Below, piece by piece: positions 1-6,871 of a stretch of 64,000 nucleotides of DNA. The position numbers and the translations under genes are program-made. Each line of letters begins with the position of its first letter. Positions within the stretch are counted from its first letter, which is position 1. Under the pieces are notes generated by a model. That model saw nothing but the letters and a program-made list of their open reading frames with translations. It did not search any database and had not been told where the DNA came from. This stretch comes from JBELHO01 sp042091375 (GTDB lineage Bacteria; Pseudomonadota; Gammaproteobacteria; Enterobacterales; Alteromonadaceae). The DNA is taken from the NCBI GenBank assembly GCA_042091375.1, contig JBELHO010000003.1, positions 1 through 64,000 of the forward strand, given 5' to 3'.

Positions 1-44
1 CGGGCTTTTTGCTTTGTGCAAGAGTGAAAAAAGGCAATAGCGCC
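1..44 (+). repeat. Direct repeat, left copy (terminator flank)
   Basis: Bases 1-44 match bases 236-279 without gaps and with about six mismatches, both beginning at the 3' arm of a GC-rich hairpin and running through GCTTTGTGCAAGA to TAGCGCC. The pair implies a tandem duplication with a period of about 235 bp, as expected for repeated 5S/terminator units. Confidence 0.6.
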
Positions 45-122
45 AATGCCATTGTCTGTTGTGAAAAGTGTGCTTATGTTGCGACAAGCCCATGTGAGGG
101 CGCAGCTGGACATTGCTAGACT
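22..122 (+). pseudogene. Decayed 5S rRNA-like remnant
   Basis: Several blocks resemble the second half of a gammaproteobacterial 5S rRNA in the correct order: a GAGTGAAA block near 23-30, TAGCGCCAATG near 38-48, CCCATGTGAG near 91-100 and GGACATTGCTAGACT near 109-123. The spacing and intervening bases do not match an intact 5S gene, and the 5' half is missing or replaced by terminator-like sequence. I infer a degenerate extra 5S copy at the end of an rRNA operon whose main body lies left of the window. It could also be chance similarity in an rrn 3' flank; a covariance-model search would decide. Confidence 0.35.
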
Positions 123-219
123 CTTATTAAGTTATAAAGGTCGTTCCAAGAGGTTATTGTTGGTAATAGCATACGTTCACGACATTAGTGCACTAATATA
201 AGTACTATGCACGTCAAAG

Positions 220-246
220 CCCGACTCATTTGAGTCGGGGTTTTTG
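220..246 (+). terminator. Rho-independent terminator, probably of an rRNA operon
   Basis: An 8-bp perfect stem (CCCGACTC / GAGTCGGG) with loop ATTT is followed by a run of five T. It lies downstream of the 5S-like remnant and upstream of epmA, and probably ends transcription entering from the left of the window. Confidence 0.85.
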
Positions 247-279
247 CTTTGTGCAAGACTGAAAAAAAGTCGTAGCGCC
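236..279 (+). repeat. Direct repeat, right copy (terminator flank)
   Basis: This is the partner of the repeat at 1-44. After this copy the sequence diverges and leads into the epmA upstream region, so the duplication ends here. Confidence 0.6.
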
Positions 280-408
280 TAACTAAATATGGCTAATAAA
301 GTTTGAGTAGAGTGTAAGTAAAATTATAATGAAATGCTGCTCACTGACTGTTTGGTTAATGTCAATTTTGGTTTAATATATACGAATATTTTGATATCTG
401 GCAAGAAT

Positions 409-1386
409 ATGACTTGGCGCCCACACTCAAATTGGCATAAAGCTAAATTAAAAGCTGAAGTTCTCTCAAATATACGAACATTTTTTGCTAAAAGAAATGT
501 TATTGAAGTGGATACGCCAATTCTCTCAAGTGGTACAGTTACTGATGTTTATCTTGATACATTTTTTACCGATTATTCGATGGGAGGGTATCAAGATCAT
601 CAGTCTAAACAACGCTTGTATTTGCAAACTTCACCAGAGTTTGGCATGAAAAGGTTACTTGCATCCGGATATGGCTGTTGTTATCAAATTTGTAAAGCGT
701 TTCGAAATGAACAGGCTGGAAGTCAACACAACCCTGAATTTACAATACTAGAGTGGTATAGATTGGGCTTTACACATTTAGATTTGATGAATGAATTGTC
801 AGAATTTTTGCAATTCATCCTTCACTGTAAAAGTGCTTATAAACTCACTTATCAGAATGCTTTTAAACAATATTTATCCATAGATCCATTAACTGCTTCA
901 GTTTCTCAATTAAAGAAATTGCTATTTGATAATGATATTTCAGGTGATTGGATCAGCTCTGAGCAAGACAGAGATACTTTATTGCAAGTGGCTTTTACTG
1001 AATGTGTGGAATCCCATTTAGGACAAGAGAGTCCTTGTTTTATATATGAGTTTCCAAGTTCCCAAGCATCCTTAGCAAAAATATCTGTTACTGATGAAAG
1101 AGTAGCAGAGCGATTTGAGTGCTATTTTAAAGGTATTGAATTGGCTAATGGCTTTCATGAATTGACAGATCACGAAGAGCAAGTGCAAAGGTTTGAAGTC
1201 GACAATGCTAAACGTAAGAAATTAAACAAGGAAGAGCAACCTATAGATGAAAGGTTTTTAGCTGCATTAAAACATGGTTTGCCTACTTGCTCTGGTGTTG
1301 CATTGGGCATTGATCGCCTGTTGATGTTAGCCTTAAATGTAGATTCTATTAAATCAGTGCTGACATTCTCAGTAGACGATGCGTAA
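409..1386 (+). CDS. epmA: Elongation factor P--(R)-beta-lysine ligase EpmA
   Basis: This is a class II lysyl-tRNA-synthetase-like enzyme without an anticodon-binding domain. In this family it attaches (R)-beta-lysine to a conserved lysine of elongation factor P, which relieves ribosome stalling at polyproline. Class II motifs are visible: QTSPEFGMKRLL and FRNEQAGSQHNPEFT in the middle, and GVALGIDRLLML (motif 3) near the C-terminus. The reading frame is open from 334, but homology begins at MTWRPHSNW, so I start at 409; this gives 325 residues, the usual family length. EpmB and EF-P are not in the window. The gene stands alone downstream of an rrn-like terminator. Confidence 0.95.
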   Translation: MTWRPHSNWHKAKLKAEVLSNIRTFFAKRNVIEVDTPILSSGTVTDVYLDTFFTDYSMGGYQDHQSKQRLYLQTSPEFGMKRLLASGYGCCYQICKAFRNEQAGSQHNPEFTILEWYRLGFTHLDLMNELSEFLQFILHCKSAYKLTYQNAFKQYLSIDPLTASVSQLKKLLFDNDISGDWISSEQDRDTLLQVAFTECVESHLGQESPCFIYEFPSSQASLAKISVTDERVAERFECYFKGIELANGFHELTDHEEQVQRFEVDNAKRKKLNKEEQPIDERFLAALKHGLPTCSGVALGIDRLLMLALNVDSIKSVLTFSVDDA

Positions 1387-1419
1387 ATGACAATTAGTTT
1401 TAGTGGTAGTATCTCATTT

Positions 1420-1432
1420 GTGATATTATAAC
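1420..1432. promoter_or_regulatory. Zur-like operator before merC homologue
   Basis: GTGATATTATAAC differs at one base from the perfect core GTTATANTATAAC of gammaproteobacterial Zur boxes. It overlaps a plausible -10 (TATTAT or TATAAC) about 45-60 bases before the merC-like start. Zur represses under zinc-replete conditions, so the downstream gene would be induced on zinc starvation. The site match is visible; binding is inferred. Confidence 0.55.
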
Positions 1433-1476
1433 CTAAATTTTTTAAGCGATTAAACTGCAGATTTAAATTGAAAATA

Positions 1477-1863
1477 ATGTTAGATAGGATCGGTATTACA
1501 GCGACGTCTATATGTGCGTTACATTGCATTTTATTGCCAATTATTTTACCTGCTTTGCCACTTCTTGGTTTAGGCTTTCTTGCTGATCATTTCTATGAGC
1601 ATGTCTTTTTGGTCATTACAGCCATTATTGGCAGTATTGCAATGCTCTCCGGTTTTAAGCGCTATCATCGCAAATTGTACCCTTTTTACCTGTTGGCATT
1701 AGGGATCATTATATACTGGCAGAAACACGATTTTGATCCGTCAGTACAACCTTACTTTATCATTGTTGGTGCATTGCTTATCGTCGCAGCACATTTTATT
1801 AATCTCAGGCTTTGTAAACAGTGTGCTGAGTGTACTGAGTGTACTGAGAGCAGCTGCGCTTAA
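1477..1863 (+). CDS. MerC-family integral membrane protein
   Basis: The protein is about 128 residues with four predicted membrane helices. The N-terminal Cys pair in SICALHCILLP is the hallmark of the MerC metal-transport family. MerC carries mercuric ion inward in mer operons, but there are no mer genes here and the substrate is unknown. The C-terminus is cysteine-rich (CKQCAECTECTESSCA) and is encoded by a 9-bp tandem repeat, suggesting a metal-binding tail. A TTG at 1468 is an alternative start; the ATG at 1477 is preferred by codon. The Zur-like box upstream suggests a role in zinc or general metal homeostasis rather than mercury resistance. Confidence 0.8.
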   Translation: MLDRIGITATSICALHCILLPIILPALPLLGLGFLADHFYEHVFLVITAIIGSIAMLSGFKRYHRKLYPFYLLALGIIIYWQKHDFDPSVQPYFIIVGALLIVAAHFINLRLCKQCAECTECTESSCA

Positions 1864-1938
1864 AATAGCTGATCTCAATGGCTGCTAAAATCACCCAACT
1901 AGTTCACAATTAACTGCAAATATTAATTGAACGATCGG

Positions 1939-3339
1939 TCATAAATTTAAATCCTTTATCTTACGGGTTAAGGTGTTTCTTCCCCAGCCCAATTTTTTAG
2001 CGGCTTCTTGTTTGTGTCCCTGAGTATAATTTAATGCACGTTGTAGTAATATTTTTTCAAAAATGGGTAATGCCGTATCGATTAAATTTACATTGCCCTG
2101 ATCGAGTTGTTCACCAACCCAAAGCTTTAAAGACGATTGCCAATCGACGTTTGCGGGGATCTGTGACTTGACATTTTGGGTCAGTTCACTGGGTAAGTCA
2201 TCAATTAAAATTTCACTACCACTTGCCATGACAGTTAAAAATCGACAGATATTCTCTAATTGTCGAACATTACCTGGCCAATCACATTGTTTAAGATAGT
2301 TTAAACTTGCCTTATCAAGAGTCTTGGCTTCAACACTCAGTTCATTAGCGGCTTTTGCTAAGAAGTGATAGGTTAATTGCTCAATATCTTCTTTGCGCTC
2401 CCGCAGACTGGGGGTGTGTATTCTGATCACATTTAAGCGATGGAATAAATCCTCCCTGAAATCCCCCTGATTAACTCTGTCCTCAAGGTTTTGATGTGTT
2501 GCAGCTATTATCCTCACATCAACTTGAATAGGGGAGTGCCCTCCGACGCGATAAAATTGGCCGTCAGCAAGTACCCGTAGTAATCTTGTTTGAATATCTA
2601 GGGGCATATCGCCTATTTCATCTAAGAATAATGTGCCCATATGTGCTTGTTCAAATCGACCATGGCGAACAGTAGTTGCGCCGGTAAATGCACCTTTTTC
2701 GTGACCAAACAATTCAGATTCAATCAGATCTTTTGGAATTGCTGCCATATTTAACGGAATAAATGCAGCACTTTTTCTGGGACTGTGCATATGCAGTGCA
2801 TGAGCAACTAACTCTTTGCCTGTCCCTGATTCACCATTGATCAGTACACTGATACTTGAACGAGATAATCGGCCTATGGCTCTAAACACTTCTTGCATTG
2901 CCGGTGCTTCACCTATGATACCAACGCCTTGTGGTGATTCGATCTTTTTCAGGTTTTCAGCTTTTTGTTCACGCGCATGGGTCAAAGCTTTTTGCGCTAA
3001 GGTTAAGGCATCATCAATGTCAAAAGGTTTAGGTAAATACTCAAAAGCTCCACCTTGGTAAGCATTTACCGCACTGTCTAAATCTGAATGTGCGGTCATA
3101 ATAATGACCGGAATATGTGGAAAGTTGCGATTTATATCCGCTAATAATGTCATGCCATCAATGTTGGGCATGCGAATATCAGAAATAATGATCTCTGGTT
3201 GGCCATGATCCAATGCAGTGAGTAAGTCGTTAGCATTATCAAATGCAGCTGATGATATACGAGCATTAGCAAAAGCTTTTTCTAAAACCCAACGGATGGA
3301 ACTATCGTCATCGACGATCCAAATTTGCTCAGTGATCAT
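1939..3339 (-). CDS. glnG: Nitrogen regulator NtrC (NR-I), sigma-54 activator
   Basis: The response regulator activates sigma-54 promoters under nitrogen limitation after phosphorylation by NtrB. The order is a receiver domain (residues 1-120, phospho-acceptor in IIISDIRMP), an AAA+ domain (about 145-375) with Walker A GESGTGKE, the sigma-54 contact loop GAFTGA and Walker B FLDEIGDMP, and a Fis-type helix-turn-helix at the end (GHKQEAAKKLGWGRNTL). At 466 residues it has family length. Its ATG overlaps the ntrB stop by four bases (ATGA), so the two are translationally coupled. Likely targets in the window are the boxes before glnA and ntrB. Confidence 0.97.
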   Translation of the reverse strand: MITEQIWIVDDDSSIRWVLEKAFANARISSAAFDNANDLLTALDHGQPEIIISDIRMPNIDGMTLLADINRNFPHIPVIIMTAHSDLDSAVNAYQGGAFEYLPKPFDIDDALTLAQKALTHAREQKAENLKKIESPQGVGIIGEAPAMQEVFRAIGRLSRSSISVLINGESGTGKELVAHALHMHSPRKSAAFIPLNMAAIPKDLIESELFGHEKGAFTGATTVRHGRFEQAHMGTLFLDEIGDMPLDIQTRLLRVLADGQFYRVGGHSPIQVDVRIIAATHQNLEDRVNQGDFREDLFHRLNVIRIHTPSLRERKEDIEQLTYHFLAKAANELSVEAKTLDKASLNYLKQCDWPGNVRQLENICRFLTVMASGSEILIDDLPSELTQNVKSQIPANVDWQSSLKLWVGEQLDQGNVNLIDTALPIFEKILLQRALNYTQGHKQEAAKKLGWGRNTLTRKIKDLNL

Positions 3340-4415
3340 GGCGCTAACTCCTGGTTAATGGGTAATAAGATTTTAAATTCGGTAAACCCTGGGTGACTGA
3401 TACAAGACAATTTACCACCGTGCTGGTTTACAAGGGTTTGTGCAATTGATAAACCCAAGCCAGTGCCATTAGCGCGACCAGAAACCATAGGGTAAAATAG
3501 TGTGTCTTGTATGTGATCTGGAATACCAAGGCCATCGTCAACGATGCTGATCAACACACTTAATTTGACCCGCTTACCATTGATAATTTTGTTATTGGCT
3601 GCGCGTGTCTTTAAAATAATCTTGCCTTGCGGCTCTAATACTTGAATCGCATTATTAACAATGTTTAACATGGCTTGTTGCAGTTTATCAGCATCAAAAT
3701 ACATATCAGGGATTGAAGGGTCGTAATCTTTGATTAAGATTATGTTTTTTGGATTGTCACAACTTACCAGGTTAAAAATTTGCTCTAGAACTAAGTGTAT
3801 GTTTTGTAATGATAATTTTAGTAAATTATTAGGACCCAATAAACGATCGACTAAGTTTGTCAAACGATCAGCCTGCTCAATAATGATTTGCGTATACTCT
3901 TGCTGGTCGGCATTTATTTCTCTACTAAGTAGTTGTGCCGCGCCTCGAAGACCACCCAAGGGGTTCTTGATCTCGTGAGCTAAACCTTTAATAAGAAATC
4001 TACCCGACTCCCATTGTTGTTGTTGAAAAGATTCACTACTCATTTTTTTTTGCTGATCGATTTGTTTGAATTCAATCAAAATATGTGGCGAGCTATCAAA
4101 TTCAACTGATGAAGCGGTGATTTCAACGCTAACTTTTCTTCGATCAAAAAACTCTAAGCTAACATCACTGTCGCTAAACTCTTGTCCTGAGGTTAATAAC
4201 TGCTCAAGCCTTGTGGTATTTATTGGATGATTGATAAAAATAGTATCTAAGTGTGCATTGAATAATTTATTAAAACTCTTGACTAACAAAGCTTCTGCTG
4301 CGGGGTTGGCGTATTGAACGGTTAACTTATTATCGAGAACTACAACTGCGGTTACCATTTGGTTGGGTAACTGGTTTTGATAATAGAGTTTATGTTGCTG
4401 ATTGTTCTGAGTCAT
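3336..4415 (-). CDS. glnL: Nitrogen sensor histidine kinase NtrB (NR-II)
   Basis: This soluble kinase/phosphatase partner of NtrC is normally controlled by PII (GlnB/GlnK). An N-terminal PAS domain (about residues 20-130) precedes the H-box LAHEIKNPLGG and an ATPase domain with N-box NIVNNAIQVL, G1 DDGLGIP and G2 GTGLGLSIAQ. There is no membrane segment, as expected. The ATG at 4415 matches usual family starts, but a TTG at 4421 sits at better spacing from the AAGGAT ribosome site, so the start is uncertain by two residues. An NtrC-type box lies immediately upstream. Confidence 0.96.
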   Translation of the reverse strand: MTQNNQQHKLYYQNQLPNQMVTAVVVLDNKLTVQYANPAAEALLVKSFNKLFNAHLDTIFINHPINTTRLEQLLTSGQEFSDSDVSLEFFDRRKVSVEITASSVEFDSSPHILIEFKQIDQQKKMSSESFQQQQWESGRFLIKGLAHEIKNPLGGLRGAAQLLSREINADQQEYTQIIIEQADRLTNLVDRLLGPNNLLKLSLQNIHLVLEQIFNLVSCDNPKNIILIKDYDPSIPDMYFDADKLQQAMLNIVNNAIQVLEPQGKIILKTRAANNKIINGKRVKLSVLISIVDDGLGIPDHIQDTLFYPMVSGRANGTGLGLSIAQTLVNQHGGKLSCISHPGFTEFKILLPINQELAP

Positions 4416-4433
4416 AGCCAATGTTTATCCTTT

Positions 4434-4450
4434 CGCACTATTTTGGTGCA
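4434..4450 (-). promoter_or_regulatory. NtrC-binding box upstream of ntrB
   Basis: CGCACTATTTTGGTGCA fits the NtrC dyad TGCACY-N4-TGGTGCA with one weak position. It lies directly upstream of the ntrB ribosome-binding site, where the E. coli glnL promoter also carries an NtrC site that represses it. I infer autoregulation of ntrBC. Confidence 0.65.
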
Positions 4451-4499
4451 TATATTTGTCATGTGCAATAATATCGGAACAAAAATTTACTAATAATAC

Positions 4500-5024
4500 C
4501 TAGTTTGCACTAATAACGGACGTTCTATGCATATAAAAAGTCACTGATTTAGAAGATGCAATAACCTTGCCCTTATCGTTTATTATGTTAACTTTTAATT
4601 GATGTTCACCACGGTCAACATTTTTCAATGATAAGTTTGCTAAATTCTCAGTTGTTATATAGGTTTTGCCATCAAGTAATAATGATATATTGATGCGAGG
4701 TGGTAATTGTGGGGGGACTTGCACAGCAACTGTCACTGAACCATTATTATCTCTGATGGTTTGGTGATCTGTCGGTTGGGTGATCTCGATGTGATACAGT
4801 TCACTTTTGGCTTCAGGCAGCGCAAGTGGTGTTAGCGGTTTAATAGATGAAGCTATTGTGATTGCTTTGGTTACTTGAATTGCAACCGAATTTTCTTTAG
4901 GGATGTCAGAAAACACCGTTACTCCATCCTTATTTGTCCACTTGTATACTTCAGTTTGAGCAAGCACTTGTGGCACTGTGAACAGTGCAAATATTAGCAG
5001 ATGAAGTGGACGGAGAGAAAACAA
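4500..5024 (-). CDS. DUF4124 domain periplasmic protein
   Basis: The 174-residue protein has a cleavable signal peptide (about residues 1-22, ending VLAQ) followed by the DUF4124 signature YKWTNKDGVTVFSDIP. The C-terminal part looks like a beta-sandwich (segments QLPPRINISLLLDGK and RGEHQLKVNIIND). Function is unknown. It sits between glnA and ntrB on the same strand, so it is likely co-transcribed by readthrough from glnA or from its own promoter. The start is TTG; no in-frame ATG lies nearby. Confidence 0.8.
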   Translation of the reverse strand: MFSLRPLHLLIFALFTVPQVLAQTEVYKWTNKDGVTVFSDIPKENSVAIQVTKAITIASSIKPLTPLALPEAKSELYHIEITQPTDHQTIRDNNGSVTVAVQVPPQLPPRINISLLLDGKTYITTENLANLSLKNVDRGEHQLKVNIINDKGKVIASSKSVTFYMHRTSVISAN

Positions 5025-5086
5025 ATATTGACATTCCCATAGTTAAGTTAATCACTAATCTACGTAAATTATAAAATTTTTGCCAC

Positions 5087-5112
5087 AAAAAAGCCCAATA
5101 AATTGGGCTTTT
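5087..5112 (-). terminator. glnA rho-independent terminator
   Basis: A 10-bp stem AAAAGCCCAA / TTGGGCTTTT with loop TAAA lies 25 bases downstream of the glnA stop; on the minus strand the 3' arm runs into a T tract. Partial readthrough would feed DUF4124-ntrBC, as in enteric glnALG. Confidence 0.85.
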
Positions 5113-5137
5113 ATGATGACTACAGTGATTTTAAGCT

Positions 5138-6544
5138 TTACACGCTGTAATACATATCAAATTCTACTGGGTGAGTGGTTGAGTTAAGTAATTCAACTTC
5201 TTCTCGTTTTAGACCAATATAAGCATCAATCATATCGCTATCCATTACGCCACCGGCAGTTAGAAATTCTTTATCAGCTTCTAACGCATCTAGTGCCTCT
5301 GCAAGAGAAGAAGATACTTGTGGGATAGCAGCTGCTTCTTCAGCAGGAAGGTCGTAGAGATCTTTATCCATGGCATCACCAGGATGAATTTTGTTTTTAA
5401 TGCCGTCAATACCAGCCATTAACATCGCTGAAAAAGCCAAGTAAGGGTTTGCTGTTGGATCCGGGAATCGCACTTCTATTCGAGCAGCTTTTGGTGAAGG
5501 TACAATAGGGATACGTATAGATGCACTTCTGTTGCGAGCCGAATAAGCAAGCATTACAGGTGCTTCAAAGCCAGGAACAAGGCGTTTGTAGGAATTAGTT
5601 GAAGCATTAGTAAAAGCGTTTAATGCTTTTGCATGCTTAATAATACCACCAATATAATATAAAGCTGTTTCAGATAAGCCACCGTACTTGTCACCTGAAA
5701 ATAAGTTAACCCCGTCTTTTGATAAAGACTGGTGAACGTGCATCCCTGTGCCATTGTCGCCAACTAATGGTTTAGGCATAAATGTTGCGGTTTTACCGTA
5801 AGCATGCGCGACGTTATGCACAACATATTTATATATTTGCACTTCATCGGCTTTTTTAACCATAGTATTGAAGCGACAAGCGATTTCATTTTGTCCACAA
5901 GTGGCAACTTCATGGTGATGGGCTTCAACCACAAGACCCATTTCTTCCATAACTAGACACATGGCTGAACGCAAATCTTGAGAAGAGTCTACTGGTGCAA
6001 CTGGGAAGTATCCACCTTTAACCCCAGGACGATGACCAGTATTACCTTCTTCATAGCTAGTACCAGAATTCCATTTGGCTTCTTTATCGTCAATTTTGTA
6101 GAATGAACCACTCATGTCAGTGTGAAATCTGACGTCGTCAAATACAAAGAATTCAGGCTCTGGACCAATTAAAACAGAATCTGCTATGCCGGTACTGCGT
6201 AAATATTCTTCAGCGCGATGGGCAACAGAACGAGGATCTCTGCTATAGCCTTGCATAGTTGCAGGTTCGACGATATCACATCGTATATTGAGAGTGACCT
6301 CTTCAGTAAAAGGATCAAGTACTGCAGTTTCAGCATCAGGCATTAACACCATGTCTGATTCATTAATACCTTTCCAACCTTTAATTGAAGAACCATCAAA
6401 CATTTTTCCATCTTCAAAAAAGTCTTCATCAACTTGGTGATGAGGAAGCGAAACATGTTGCTCTTTACCCTTTGAATCAGTAAAACGCAGATCGACGAAT
6501 TTTACGTCATTATCTTTAATTAAATCTAGAACTGTTTGTGACAT
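5138..6544 (-). CDS. glnA: Glutamine synthetase, type I
   Basis: The enzyme makes glutamine from glutamate, ammonia and ATP and is the entry point of the GS-GOGAT cycle completed here by gltBD. It has 468 residues, the usual GSI-beta length. The N-terminal beta-grasp domain is followed by the catalytic domain with MFDGSSIKGWKGI, GPEPEFFVFDD, NGTGMHVHQS and the ATP/glutamate-flap region. The adenylylation tyrosine is present in DLYDLPAEE, so activity is probably controlled by GlnE. Upstream lie a sigma-54 promoter and two NtrC boxes. Confidence 0.98.
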   Translation of the reverse strand: MSQTVLDLIKDNDVKFVDLRFTDSKGKEQHVSLPHHQVDEDFFEDGKMFDGSSIKGWKGINESDMVLMPDAETAVLDPFTEEVTLNIRCDIVEPATMQGYSRDPRSVAHRAEEYLRSTGIADSVLIGPEPEFFVFDDVRFHTDMSGSFYKIDDKEAKWNSGTSYEEGNTGHRPGVKGGYFPVAPVDSSQDLRSAMCLVMEEMGLVVEAHHHEVATCGQNEIACRFNTMVKKADEVQIYKYVVHNVAHAYGKTATFMPKPLVGDNGTGMHVHQSLSKDGVNLFSGDKYGGLSETALYYIGGIIKHAKALNAFTNASTNSYKRLVPGFEAPVMLAYSARNRSASIRIPIVPSPKAARIEVRFPDPTANPYLAFSAMLMAGIDGIKNKIHPGDAMDKDLYDLPAEEAAAIPQVSSSLAEALDALEADKEFLTAGGVMDSDMIDAYIGLKREEVELLNSTTHPVEFDMYYSV

Positions 6545-6616
6545 TGATAGTCTCCACTGTGGTTAATGCTTTGAATTAATATATTTTATGTAACTCACTT
6601 TGATGCTCAACAATAA

Positions 6617-6631
6617 GCTAGAAACGTGCCA
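6617..6631 (-). promoter_or_regulatory. Sigma-54 promoter of glnA
   Basis: On the minus strand TGGCACG-N4-TAGCT has the invariant GG and GC separated by exactly ten bases, matching the sigma-54 -24/-12 consensus. It lies about 75-85 bases before the glnA start. RpoN itself is not in the window. Confidence 0.85.
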
Positions 6632-6682
6632 TTATAAAAGTAACTGATAAATAAGGATTTAATATATATATTGAACTTATTT

Positions 6683-6721
6683 TGCACTGTTTTGGTGCGA
6701 TCACTGCACCAAAATGATCGC
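6683..6721 (-). promoter_or_regulatory. Two NtrC boxes forming the glnA enhancer
   Basis: Box one (6683-6699) is TGCACTGTTTTGGTGCG and box two (6705-6721) is TGCACCAAAATGATCGC, the second being weaker. Their centres lie 22 bp, about two helical turns, apart and about 80-110 bp upstream of the predicted sigma-54 start site. This is the arrangement expected for cooperative NtrC oligomer binding. Confidence 0.8.
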
Positions 6722-6871
6722 TACGGTTGAATATTTTGCTTTTCAGTATAGCAAGGATAGTCATTAATAAGAGATAAATTTGTCCATTGCACTATAATAG
6801 TAAAGCAGTATATTTATTGATTGTTCTACTGTATAATCCGCGCCCAATTATAGTCCTACGAGCAAAAGCCT

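Noticed and set aside
1170..1529. 119-codon ORF antisense to epmA and merC
   Set aside because: It is a shadow of two well-supported genes and has no domain or homology.
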